DNA of 64,000 nt, taken from contig JAAWCS010000021.1 of NCBI GenBank assembly GCA_022793375.1, forward strand, positions 1-64,000. The letters run 5' to 3'. Shown piece after piece: positions 7,864 through 15,977 of the stretch. The notes beneath the pieces are model-generated. The model saw nothing but the letters and a program-made list of their open reading frames with translations, was not told where the DNA came from and did not search any database. The stretch's first letter is position 1. Each line of letters opens with the position of its first letter. The translations under genes were made by a program, and so were the position numbers. Source of the DNA: Lachnospiraceae bacterium (GTDB taxonomy: Bacteria; Bacillota; Clostridia; Lachnospirales; Lachnospiraceae).

Positions 7864-9567
7864 ATGATACGAGCAACTTTTGCCGGTTTTAACACCGCGC
7901 TCTCGGCCCTGCAGTCCAACCAGAAGCGTCTGGATGTCACCGGCCAGAATTTAGCGAATATGCATACGACGGGCTATACCCGCCAGGCGCTTGAGACCTC
8001 CAGTCTCAACTACCACGGCCCCGTCTCCCACTATATGAACGGTTCCGAAATCCAGGTGGGCTTCGGCGTTGCCATGGACCGCGTGACGCAGATCCGCGAT
8101 CCTTTCCTGGACGCCCAGTACCGTTACCAGATGGAAAAATCCGGCTACACGGATTCGCTGCAGGTTTCTCTTGACTCTATGTCCAAATTTCTCGACGAGA
8201 CCAGTATCGGCGGAATCCGTCAGGCTTTTGATAATATCCAGTCGGTTCTTTTAAACCTGCAGGATCCCTCCAAGGTAAACGAAGCCGTTTTTGAAAGCGA
8301 ACTGCGCGCACGCATGGAGGAACTGACCAATCTTCTCAACGAGTCGGCACGCAGGATCGAGGAAGCGCGCACGCAGGAATTCCAGCGCTTAGACGGCACC
8401 GGCACGAGTCAGAACGGCGCCAAGCAGACCGTCAACGATATCCTGGAGCGGATCGGCAAACTGAACCGGCAGATCAAATACAACCAGGTCTTTAATCAGC
8501 CGAGTCTGGAACTCATGGACGAACGCAATGTCCTGCTTGATGAGCTGGCCAGCTATGTTCCGATCGAAGTCTCTTATTACAAAGACCAGGGACACGAGGG
8601 CGATCTGGACTGGCCGGATGACCTGCGGGTAAATATGCTTTATACGGATGAGAACGGAGTACAGCAAAAGCTGACGCTTGTCGACGGTACGGAAGGCGCC
8701 GAGGGACAAAACGTAGGAAAACTGGAGTTTTTCCACTCGGACGGCACGACACCCGTCACCTATCCGCTGGCTGCGAACCAGGACTATTTGAATATCCAGG
8801 CCAAATTTACGGCAGCCGCGTCGGCAACAGGGCAGACACCTGTTTCCATTACCGCCCGTGACGATACCAGTCCTCAAAATACCCTCAGCGGCAAAGGCGG
8901 TTCCATTCAGGCCAGTCTGGATATGCTGGGCGGTGACAAATTGACCGCTCCCGACAAGTACGATACAGGCAAGATTGAAGCAGCCAATACAAATGTTCGC
9001 GGCTACCAGTATTATATGAATCAGCTTGACAATCTGGCCCATGGCTTCGGTTCCATTATTGATACTATCAACAACCTGGAGGACTCTTCTGGTAATAAGG
9101 GCGGCGATCTGATCGTCGGTTTTGAAAGCGCCGCCACCATCGGCATCAACCCCGATTGGGCTGCCGGGAAAGTCTACTTCGGCAAAGGTATTGATAAAGA
9201 AGGCAATAACCCGAACGATACAGCCCTCGCCATGTACGGCGCTATGTCCTGGAAGTACAGCCCGAACAATCCTTACAAAAACATCGCGGTTGACTTAGGC
9301 GGCAAGAGTTTTGCAGACTACATGAACCATGTGTCTACGATTCAGGCTACCGACTCCACCAGCAATCAGAATGCGCTCAAAACAAATGTAACCGTCTTAA
9401 ACGGCATCCAGGATTCCCGCGACGCCCTCTCCGGCATCAGCCTGGACGAAGAAGCTGCCAACATGATGACTTATATGGCCGCATACAATGCCGCATCCCG
9501 TCTGATGACCACATTGGACGAAGCGCTGAACACCTTAATTAACGGCACCGGTCTTGTCGGCCGCTAA
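7864..9567 (+). CDS. flgK: Flagellar hook-associated protein 1, FlgK
   Basis: A 567-residue hook-filament junction protein. The N-terminus has the axial-protein motif (GFNTALSALQSNQKRLDVTG then QNLANMHTTGYTRQ). The C-terminus carries ISLDEEAANMMTYMAAYNAA and the terminal helix with a small-residue end. The two termini form the coiled-coil D0 domain and the middle forms the exposed domains. It is exported by the flagellar type III system without a cleaved signal. GGAGG precedes the ATG. The gene lies 52 bases after flgN and 31 before flgL. Confidence 0.95.
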   Translation: MIRATFAGFNTALSALQSNQKRLDVTGQNLANMHTTGYTRQALETSSLNYHGPVSHYMNGSEIQVGFGVAMDRVTQIRDPFLDAQYRYQMEKSGYTDSLQVSLDSMSKFLDETSIGGIRQAFDNIQSVLLNLQDPSKVNEAVFESELRARMEELTNLLNESARRIEEARTQEFQRLDGTGTSQNGAKQTVNDILERIGKLNRQIKYNQVFNQPSLELMDERNVLLDELASYVPIEVSYYKDQGHEGDLDWPDDLRVNMLYTDENGVQQKLTLVDGTEGAEGQNVGKLEFFHSDGTTPVTYPLAANQDYLNIQAKFTAAASATGQTPVSITARDDTSPQNTLSGKGGSIQASLDMLGGDKLTAPDKYDTGKIEAANTNVRGYQYYMNQLDNLAHGFGSIIDTINNLEDSSGNKGGDLIVGFESAATIGINPDWAAGKVYFGKGIDKEGNNPNDTALAMYGAMSWKYSPNNPYKNIAVDLGGKSFADYMNHVSTIQATDSTSNQNALKTNVTVLNGIQDSRDALSGISLDEEAANMMTYMAAYNAASRLMTTLDEALNTLINGTGLVGR

Positions 9568-9598
9568 AAATCAACATCGGTAAAAGGAGGAACATACC

Positions 9599-10795
9599 AT
9601 GGCAATGCGGGTTACGGATTCAACCCTTTATAGAAAATATACGACGGCTGTCAATGATGTCCACAGCAAATTAAACAAAAGCATGAACAAAATTGCCACC
9701 GGCGCGGCTTATGAGACGGCAGCGGATAATCCGCTGGCCTACTATTCCGGCAAGCGGATGGACAATATGTACCAAGATATCTTGGGCAAACAGGATTTGC
9801 TGGAGGACGTCAAGAACCGACTGCATCAGCAGGAGCTGGGGGCCCGTTCGATTCAGTCTACGCTGGCTACCGACGCAAAAGGCGGCAACGTCTTAACGCA
9901 GATATCCTACATCCTCAACAGCACCAACAATGAGATTTCGACTACGGTGGGTACGGTTCGCGATGACCTGATTCAGAAACAGCAGTCCATGATCGACGAT
10001 CTGAATACTCAGTATCAAAATTACTTTGTTTATGGCGGCAACGATCTGTCTACGACGCCCTTTAAGTTAGACTACAATCCGGATGGAGACGGCATGCTTT
10101 TAACCTACAGCCACAAATTTTCCGGTGACACTACTACTACAGAGTTTACCTTTAAGCTGGAGGAAGATCCGGCTGGCGGCTTTACCTTTAAACTGCAGAA
10201 TCCAGCGGCGGATCCCGATCTTGGGGATAAGCTGATTGCCGCTATGAGTGAGCAGGGCAATATGGACGTAGGCTATGGTAATGTGCACGATACAAACACG
10301 CTGATCGATACCTACACGGGCGGTCTCAATGTCCTGACCGGTTATACCTCAGATGTTATGAAGAAAGGCGGCGTCAGCGTAGCAGACATTGAAAAAGCTC
10401 TCGGCAACAGCGCCGTCGGTCTCACCGGCCAGGCGATCGATACCTTGGATAAATATATCAAGTTCCTGGATAACGATCGCACTCCCGCTATTGGCAATAT
10501 CGATAAAGACGAATTTTCCAAGCAACTGAACAGTATCCTGGATGAAATCGACGTTTCTTCCAGCAAATTAAGTTCGATATACAGCGACCTTGGCAGCAAA
10601 TACAATCAGCTGGAAAAGACGGCCGATCGCCTGAGCGACGAAAAAATCGCACTGGAAACGCAGTACAAAGAGGTTTTGGGCGCGGATCCTTACGAGGCGA
10701 TCATCGAGATGTTCTCTCACCAGCGCTCCTACCAGGCATCTTTGCAGGTAAGCGCCAACTTGATGAACATGTCTCTTTTCAGCTACATGAGATAA
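9599..10795 (+). CDS. flgL: Flagellar hook-associated protein 3, FlgL
   Basis: A 398-residue junction protein. Its N-terminus (MRVTDSTLYRKY, then a helix with TGAAYETAADNPLAYY) matches the flagellin/FlgL D0-D1 fold. The C-terminus, with YEAIIEMFSHQRSYQASLQV, closes the same bundle. FlgL sits between FlgK and the flagellin filament. AAAGGAGG precedes the ATG. Just after the stop an inverted repeat (10796-10812, CCGTTC/GAACGG) could stabilise the transcript end, but it lacks a T-run. Confidence 0.95.
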   Translation: MAMRVTDSTLYRKYTTAVNDVHSKLNKSMNKIATGAAYETAADNPLAYYSGKRMDNMYQDILGKQDLLEDVKNRLHQQELGARSIQSTLATDAKGGNVLTQISYILNSTNNEISTTVGTVRDDLIQKQQSMIDDLNTQYQNYFVYGGNDLSTTPFKLDYNPDGDGMLLTYSHKFSGDTTTTEFTFKLEEDPAGGFTFKLQNPAADPDLGDKLIAAMSEQGNMDVGYGNVHDTNTLIDTYTGGLNVLTGYTSDVMKKGGVSVADIEKALGNSAVGLTGQAIDTLDKYIKFLDNDRTPAIGNIDKDEFSKQLNSILDEIDVSSSKLSSIYSDLGSKYNQLEKTADRLSDEKIALETQYKEVLGADPYEAIIEMFSHQRSYQASLQVSANLMNMSLFSYMR

Positions 10796-10864
10796 CCGTT
10801 CCCATAGAACGGCATTCCCAATCAGGATATTGTGCATCGTTATCAAATTTATAAATGTATGAAT

Positions 10865-10890
10865 TTGAGAGAATTTGCACATTCTCTCAA
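10865..10890 (+). repeat. Perfect 10-base inverted repeat abutting the YviE-like ribosome site
   Basis: TTGAGAGAAT (10865-10874), a 6-base loop and ATTCTCTCAA (10881-10890) form a perfect hairpin. The next bases are GAAAGGAG, the ribosome site of the YviE-like gene. No T-run follows, so it is not a terminator. Translational control is possible. Confidence 0.7.
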
Positions 10891-10905
10891 GAAAGGAGTT
10901 ACTAT

Positions 10906-11562
10906 ATGACTGGACAGCTTATAAGAGTTACTACTACCCCGTTTCAGGCTGTTCGTTTCTCACAGAACGCCCGATTGGTTTCCTCGGATTCCGTAGATTT
11001 GGAACGCCGCAAGGCAATCGCGCGTATGAGAGCGTTTCAGTCAAAGCATTCGTCGGGCACCCGTAATTTGGACATGAGTTACGTAAACAAGATCAACCGC
11101 ACGTTCTCCTCCAACCCTTCGGGCCAGGCTACTGCCCCCGCTCCCCGGAATTCTTATTCTTCTTTGGGTAAGCACCAGCCTTTAGCGAACGCCGCAAGCT
11201 CCGGCAATGCAGCTACCTCCAGCAAAGCGGTTTCAACCAGCGCCTCCTATACGGCAAATACCTCTGTATCGTCGGCTTCTTTCTCCGGCGATGAGGCTTC
11301 CGCCATTATGCCGGTCGCTTCGCAGGGTTCCGTTTCCACACAGGATGCGCAAGCGCCCCTTTCTCTGGAGACAAATTCTGCTTATACGATGGATCGCGGC
11401 GCTTTTGAATTCCGGGTCGCTACCGGTGATTTGTCCTTCCTGCCCCCTCTTGTGATGACGGTTATCACTCAACGGCCGGAAATTCATTTTGAATATATGG
11501 GCGGATTCAACTATGTAGCAGCCGGTATTCTGGACATCAATAATTTTAATTCATCAATTTAG
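10906..11562 (+). CDS. YviE-like (DUF6470-type) flagellar-region protein
   Basis: A 218-residue protein lying between flgL and fliW, where B. subtilis has yviE. The start (QLIRVTTTPFQAVRF) and the end (ITQRPEIHFEYMGG) fit the DUF6470 pattern of short strands around a variable centre. The centre (about 70-160) is Ser/Ala/Thr-rich and probably disordered. The function of YviE is not established. The ATG at 10906 directly follows a hairpin and an AAGGAG ribosome site. Confidence 0.6.
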   Translation: MTGQLIRVTTTPFQAVRFSQNARLVSSDSVDLERRKAIARMRAFQSKHSSGTRNLDMSYVNKINRTFSSNPSGQATAPAPRNSYSSLGKHQPLANAASSGNAATSSKAVSTSASYTANTSVSSASFSGDEASAIMPVASQGSVSTQDAQAPLSLETNSAYTMDRGAFEFRVATGDLSFLPPLVMTVITQRPEIHFEYMGGFNYVAAGILDINNFNSSI

Positions 11563-11578
11563 GAGTGTGCCTACGAAT

Positions 11579-12067
11579 ATGATACTTGAGACGGATTCCT
11601 ATGGAGAGATTGAGTACCAGGAGCAAGATTTGATTACGTTTCCGGACGGCGTCTTTGGTTTTCCGGATTTAAAGCGCTATCTCTTGCTGTCACTGACCGA
11701 AGGGGACGACACCGTTCTTTTGATGCTCTCCGTCGATCAGCCCGAAATTGTCTTTGCAATCGTAAATCCACTGGTTTTCTGCAAGGACTATGTCCCTTCC
11801 CTCTCAGCAGCGGAATTATCTTTTTTAGATGCCAAAGACGATGGCGAGCTCTCCTATTACGCCATTTGTACCATTCGCAGCAACGAAGATTATCTGAAGA
11901 ATACAGTCAATTTAAAATGTCCTCTGGTTATCGACCCGATCAGCCGACGGGGAATACAGGTAATTCTTCCCAACCCTGCTTATCACTATCGCCATAAATT
12001 CAGTTCGTTCCAGGTCGTGGCTGAAACAGCCGCGCCGCAGCAGACCGAGGAGGCCGCACAATGCTGA
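11579..12067 (+). CDS. fliW: Flagellar assembly factor FliW
   Basis: A 162-residue protein with the FliW signatures ITFPDGVFGFPDLKRY near the N-terminus and LKCPLVID and GIQVIL near the C-terminus. FliW binds CsrA and flagellin in turn, so free flagellin frees FliW to antagonise CsrA. The start is taken as ATG 11579, 13 bases after AGGAG; a GTG at 11567 is too close to the ribosome site. Its last codons overlap csrA by 7 bases, as expected for this partner pair. Confidence 0.95.
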   Translation: MILETDSYGEIEYQEQDLITFPDGVFGFPDLKRYLLLSLTEGDDTVLLMLSVDQPEIVFAIVNPLVFCKDYVPSLSAAELSFLDAKDDGELSYYAICTIRSNEDYLKNTVNLKCPLVIDPISRRGIQVILPNPAYHYRHKFSSFQVVAETAAPQQTEEAAQC

Positions 12068-12366
12068 TAATACGACGAAAAAAAAGTGAAAGCTTTTTGA
12101 TTGGTGATGATATCCGCGTAACGATTCTGGAATGCGCCGCCGACGGCGTCAGGGTGGCGATCGACGCCCCCAAGCATGTTTCGATTCTGCGGGAGGAATT
12201 ATCGGAGGCAGAACAGTTAAATCGCGGCTCTTTGGCCCCTTCTGCCGATTCGCTTCTTTCTTTGCAGAATGCCTTATCGCATATGGTTTTGCCGAAGCTC
12301 AATACGGCGCCGGCCGCCGCGCAGATGCCGGACAGTACAAAAAAAGACAATACCACAGACAAGTAA
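12061..12366 (+). CDS. csrA: Carbon storage regulator CsrA
   Basis: An RNA-binding translational regulator. The core (residues 1-48, MLIIRRKKSESFLIGDDIRV then APKHVSILREEL) is typical, with I/VSILREE at the RNA-binding edge. At 101 residues it is longer than the usual 60-75 because of a roughly 40-residue Ala/Ser/Lys-rich tail. In Firmicutes CsrA represses flagellin translation and is held by FliW, the overlapping upstream gene. The operon ends here at a hairpin terminator. Confidence 0.93.
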   Translation: MLIIRRKKSESFLIGDDIRVTILECAADGVRVAIDAPKHVSILREELSEAEQLNRGSLAPSADSLLSLQNALSHMVLPKLNTAPAAAQMPDSTKKDNTTDK

Positions 12367-12378
12367 ATGAAAGACAAA

Positions 12379-12426
12379 CAAAAAAGGGAACCCACAGCCT
12401 TTAGAGCCGTCGGTTCCCTCCTTTTA
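12379..12426. terminator. Bidirectional terminator between csrA and the nucleotidyltransferase-like gene
   Basis: AGGGAACC (12385-12392) pairs with GGTTCCCT (12412-12419). On the minus strand it is followed by TTTTTTG; on the plus strand by CCTTTT. The stop codon of the minus-strand gene lies in the loop, so one hairpin serves both convergent transcripts. Confidence 0.85.
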
Positions 12427-13603
12427 ACATTCCCATCATTAAGCGCATACCTCGCAGCAGCCAATAAAAAGGCAGTAAAACAGGCGCTTTCTCAAGATTC
12501 GGATACAGGGCGGACATATATTTGTAATCCGGAAACACCCACTGGAAAAAGCGGCTCACCGCTCTTTTGCGCTCCGCCATCTTTCTATGAAAGTTCTGAT
12601 GGCGAAGTCTGCGGAGTTCCCTCTCTTCATCCTTCTGCAATAGGCGCATCAAACCAAGAGCCTGCGGATCGGTTTCGTTATCCTTCCCGTCCTCTCCGCG
12701 GCTGAAAATCCGATTTTCCAAAACATCAAAAGAGGCCACATCCTCCAGGGATTCACCGGACTGGATGTATTCCTTATCTTCTTTTTCTCCAAACCACATG
12801 TAGGATAAGTGAAGCAGTTTGAAAGCCAGCATATCAATACGAAAGTCCTGGAGTTTTTTCATTACATATTCCCTGTCCAGATGTGCTCTCCAGGCTTTGT
12901 GATACAGAAACAGATCGAGCATATCGCGAATCAAGAGCCCGTCCGTCGCATACTGATACGCCGCGGAAGCCAGACGATATACCAGACGATCCTCCGCCGA
13001 AAGGATCCGCACCGTCTTTCCGCCATTGCGCACACGCGCCCGCAGTACCAAATTGCGCAGCCCTTTCTCATAATAACGGGTTTTAAACGGCATCTTCCGA
13101 TAAATATCTACGTTGAGACCGGACAGGCGATGCATACGCTCTCCGTATTCCGGATAGGTCTGAATCGTCTCGTACCCCAGGTCTACCAGATACCCCTTAA
13201 CACGCACATAATTTTCCTGATCCAGATAAAGGCGCAGAGGGCTTAAATCCGCCATTTCCGAAAGCTCATACAATCCGCGCACGGTTGAAGAAGATAAAAT
13301 AATACAAGGAATCTCCTCCATATCCAGCAGAGTGAGTACCTCCTTCTCTCCTGCTTCGCAGGCATCGCCATTATATAAACACTCCTGATACCGATCAAAG
13401 AAGCGATTCATCCACCGCTCTGAAACAAGCCCTCCATTCCCCAGCAGCCCCAGATAGATAATATTGGCAACCCGATGATAGTCGGCAGTCCGAAACAGAC
13501 GTTCCCAATCCATCCTTCCATAACGTACATGAAGCGAACCCTTCTGGATCATCGTACTTATCATGCTAACCAGAAAACGTCCTTCAAATAAAACCTGATT
13601 CAT
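12401..13603 (-). CDS. Nucleotidyltransferase-family (NTP_transf_5-like) protein
   Basis: A 400-residue protein resembling the uncharacterised nucleotidyltransferase family PF14907 in overall layout: an N-terminal helical region, a central CIILSSSTVRGLYEL where members have LKG and a short GxD region, then a helical C-terminal half rich in Arg/Lys. The metal-binding acidic residues that members show after the strand are not clear here, so it may be inactive. ATG 13603 follows GTAGGAGAAG; an upstream frame start at 13639 lies in a hairpin. It is a single-gene unit between two flagellar operons. Confidence 0.55.
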   Translation of the reverse strand: MNQVLFEGRFLVSMISTMIQKGSLHVRYGRMDWERLFRTADYHRVANIIYLGLLGNGGLVSERWMNRFFDRYQECLYNGDACEAGEKEVLTLLDMEEIPCIILSSSTVRGLYELSEMADLSPLRLYLDQENYVRVKGYLVDLGYETIQTYPEYGERMHRLSGLNVDIYRKMPFKTRYYEKGLRNLVLRARVRNGGKTVRILSAEDRLVYRLASAAYQYATDGLLIRDMLDLFLYHKAWRAHLDREYVMKKLQDFRIDMLAFKLLHLSYMWFGEKEDKEYIQSGESLEDVASFDVLENRIFSRGEDGKDNETDPQALGLMRLLQKDEERELRRLRHQNFHRKMAERKRAVSRFFQWVFPDYKYMSALYPNLEKAPVLLPFYWLLRGMRLMMGMLKGGNRRL

Positions 13604-13638
13604 TCTGCTTCTCCTACCTGTCAAAAGATAAACTGACA

Positions 13639-13658
13639 TGCGTTGTTTTCACAACGCA
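13639..13658 (-). repeat. Perfect 8-base inverted repeat with GAAA loop upstream of the nucleotidyltransferase-like gene
   Basis: On the minus strand TGCGTTGT, GAAA, ACAACGCA. A GNRA tetraloop would make a stable RNA hairpin 35 bases before the ATG at 13603; as DNA it could be an operator. No T-run follows. Confidence 0.6.
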
Positions 13659-13681
13659 CAAGGCATGAAAACCTGTAAAAG

Positions 13682-13713
13682 AGGAAAAGACGGGAAAGAG
13701 ATTTTCTCTCCCG
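13682..13713 (-). terminator. Terminator of the fliD operon
   Basis: On the minus strand CGGGAGAGA, a short loop and TCTTTCCCG (one mismatch) lead into TCTTTTCCTC, about 30 bases after the stop of the second FliD-like gene. Confidence 0.7.
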
Positions 13714-13744
13714 CCTTCCTGCCGCCGTCTTTCACTGCGTGAAA

Positions 13745-15079
13745 TCAGGCCATTGTGTTTAAGAGCATGCCTACGGCATAATAGTTCATCAGATTATAAG
13801 CCCCGCTTGCAGCAAAGTTTGCAAAATTGGTATACTGATTGCCGGAAACACCGGAATTGCCGCCCGAAGTATTGCCTGTGCTGCCACTGGTGCTCTTTCC
13901 GCCCAGGTCATTGCTCACGATCCGCTGAACGGAATCGGAGAGCGCACGGTCGGCTTTCTGGGCCGCATTCTCAGCCAGGCCAAACTGACCGCCGAGAATA
14001 TCCATCGTACCGTCATAGTCCTTCTGAAGCGCTTCCATCAGCTTTTCCTTATCCAGGACCAGATCTCCCGCCTTATTGGTAGAGATGCCTACTGCCTTCA
14101 GAGTCTTTTCATGAGCCATGCCTCTCTGGAAGGACGACAGATGAGCTGCCGTACCCGCGCCGCGGCCGGCGTTCTTTTCCAGCAAATTGGTGACGGCATT
14201 GTAGCTGTCTACCAGATCCTGCACAGCCCCCGCGATCTTATCCGCATCCACGCCCGCATAGATATTTGTGCTTCCCTCTTTCTTGAGTTCCACTTCAATC
14301 CGTCCATAGTCTACGCTGACCTTGTTGGTCGAGGAAGAGAATGTCTGCGTCTGGCCATCCTGCGTTACCGTATAGAGGGCATCCTGTGCATTATTGACTA
14401 CATTTTCAAGGCCGGCCGCCGCCCCGGTCTTGCCGGTGACGGTAAAGCTGTTGGCTTCCCCGGTTTCCTTGCCGGTCAGTACCAAGGACACCTTGCCGTC
14501 CTTTTTCTCTACGGACGCTCTTACGCCCGCTTTGGAATCGGCATTGATTGCCTTGGCCGCCTCCTGATACATCTGATTGTAAGTCTTTTTGGTTCCGTTG
14601 GCATTGGTGCTGCTGATCGAAACCTTCTGCGTTCCCTTAGGTCCCGCGATTTCGAACTCCATATCCTCCTCTGCCTGATCGACAGCTGTCTGGGCCGTGC
14701 TTACATTTTTCTGGGCCTGCGCCGTCGCATGCACTTCCAGATTGATATCCGTCCCTGCCTGCAGCCGCCAGGTCTTGCTGGCCGTCGCTACCTCTTCGTC
14801 CGTAGAACCGGCTTCCAGATCGGAAAAGACATTGCTGCTGCTGCTCCACTGCAGCTTGGAAGCTGCCGCCTCCAAAGCTGTCAGCTCTGACTGGTAATCC
14901 TTTAAGAAGCTCGTAACGCTGGAATATGCCGACGTATTCGAGTTTGTAGAAGATACCTTATTCGCAGCCTGTATTGCGCTGTAAGACGAAGTAGTCTTTA
15001 ACGAGGACAGGCTCAGCAGGTTATTGATCGTAGAAGTATAACCATATCCATAACCACCCGATATTCCACCAATTGACAT
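13745..15079 (-). CDS. Second FliD-like protein
   Basis: A 444-residue secreted-type axial protein, Ser/Thr/Ala-rich with a Gly/Tyr N-terminus (MSIGGISGGYGYGY). The part around residues 270-375 (KIAGAVQDLVDSYNAVTNLL, then KEKLMEALQKDYDGTMDILG) resembles the FliD C-terminal domain. It lacks the full FliD N-domain and is about half the length of the fliD in the same operon. AAGGAGG precedes the ATG. It might be a paralogous cap, a minor filament component or an adhesin; the function is not known. Confidence 0.55.
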   Translation of the reverse strand: MSIGGISGGYGYGYTSTINNLLSLSSLKTTSSYSAIQAANKVSSTNSNTSAYSSVTSFLKDYQSELTALEAAASKLQWSSSSNVFSDLEAGSTDEEVATASKTWRLQAGTDINLEVHATAQAQKNVSTAQTAVDQAEEDMEFEIAGPKGTQKVSISSTNANGTKKTYNQMYQEAAKAINADSKAGVRASVEKKDGKVSLVLTGKETGEANSFTVTGKTGAAAGLENVVNNAQDALYTVTQDGQTQTFSSSTNKVSVDYGRIEVELKKEGSTNIYAGVDADKIAGAVQDLVDSYNAVTNLLEKNAGRGAGTAAHLSSFQRGMAHEKTLKAVGISTNKAGDLVLDKEKLMEALQKDYDGTMDILGGQFGLAENAAQKADRALSDSVQRIVSNDLGGKSTSGSTGNTSGGNSGVSGNQYTNFANFAASGAYNLMNYYAVGMLLNTMA

Positions 15080-15110
15080 ATACGTTCCTCCTTTCGATGA
15101 TTTTTGTCAA

Positions 15111-15524
15111 TCATGTGACGTTTGGTTGTTTTTTATAATAGGACTTATCACCCCCCACACTCAGGCTCATGCGGCGGTCTTTGTCCTGAAGCTGCGTAAG
15201 AAGCTCCATTGTCTTCCGCCGCACCTCAAAGATTTTATTTTCTTCCCAGCTGTCGGTCCTTTTCGCGGTGTAGGGATCCGCGGACATCAAACGGCTGACT
15301 TCCCTTCGGTCGTCTCCGCCCGCACGGGCGAGATCCCATATCTCGCCTATGCAGGTGTCCACTTCTGCCATCTCCTCCGCTCTCATATCCAAAAGCAGGG
15401 AAGCGGAAACCTCGTCGTGCCTTGCAAAGGCATCCCTCAGTTCATCCGTCAGTTCATCGATTTTTTTCAGACGATTGTACCGTTTTTGCAGGCGCAGCAG
15501 CATCTGTTCCAAATCAACTGCCAT
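15111..15524 (-). CDS. FliT/FlgN-like chaperone candidate
   Basis: A 137-residue, highly charged, helical protein lying 8 bases after fliS and before the second FliD-like gene. B. subtilis has fliT at this place, and FliT is the export chaperone of FliD. The helix with YNRLKKIDELTDELRDAFAR fits a short antiparallel bundle. Primary sequence resemblance is weak, so the call depends on position, size and helix content. AGGAGAAGATAT precedes the ATG. Confidence 0.5.
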   Translation of the reverse strand: MAVDLEQMLLRLQKRYNRLKKIDELTDELRDAFARHDEVSASLLLDMRAEEMAEVDTCIGEIWDLARAGGDDRREVSRLMSADPYTAKRTDSWEENKIFEVRRKTMELLTQLQDKDRRMSLSVGGDKSYYKKQPNVT

Positions 15525-15532
15525 ATCTTCTC

Positions 15533-15937
15533 CTATCCCGTCACGCTTCTTGCGGACGCAAAACGGTTATCCGTGACCTGTCGGCCGGCTTCTTCAAAAC
15601 CATCCCGAAATTCCGATAACACACGGATGATTTTGCCGATTTCATCCTTCCTCCGGTCACGACCGGCCCGAATCAGGCTCAGGTCATAGAACAGATATTC
15701 ATAAATACGCCGGAAGTCCTGGCTGATCGGCTGTTCCATATCAAGAATCGAATTCAGGTAACGAACAATGCGGACCGTGCGATTGATAGAATCTTCAAAT
15801 ACTCCATAATCATGGTCTTCCAGGGCATACTCTGCTTTTTTCAGCCGCTTAATCGCTTCCTCATACAGCAGCAGCAGCAATTCTACGCCCGACATGGAAT
15901 AGATGCTCTGTTCCTTGTATTTTTGGTATCCATTCAT
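15533..15937 (-). CDS. fliS: Flagellin chaperone FliS
   Basis: A 134-residue four-helix protein with the FliS start NGYQKYKEQSIYSMSGVELL and the YDxALRYLNSI-type middle IVRYLNSILDMEQPIS, followed by YEYLFYDLSLI. FliS binds the flagellin C-terminal helix and stops premature polymerisation. It follows fliD by 40 bases in the usual order fliD-fliS. AGGAGGAAATGATATT precedes the ATG. Confidence 0.92.
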   Translation of the reverse strand: MNGYQKYKEQSIYSMSGVELLLLLYEEAIKRLKKAEYALEDHDYGVFEDSINRTVRIVRYLNSILDMEQPISQDFRRIYEYLFYDLSLIRAGRDRRKDEIGKIIRVLSEFRDGFEEAGRQVTDNRFASARSVTG

Positions 15938-15977
15938 AATATCATTTCCTCCTGAAACGGCCGTCCCGTCTCCTGCG

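Noticed and set aside
10796..10812. CCGTTC/GAACGG hairpin after flgL
   Set aside because: Short stem, no T-run, and downstream genes continue in the operon, so it is not called a terminator.
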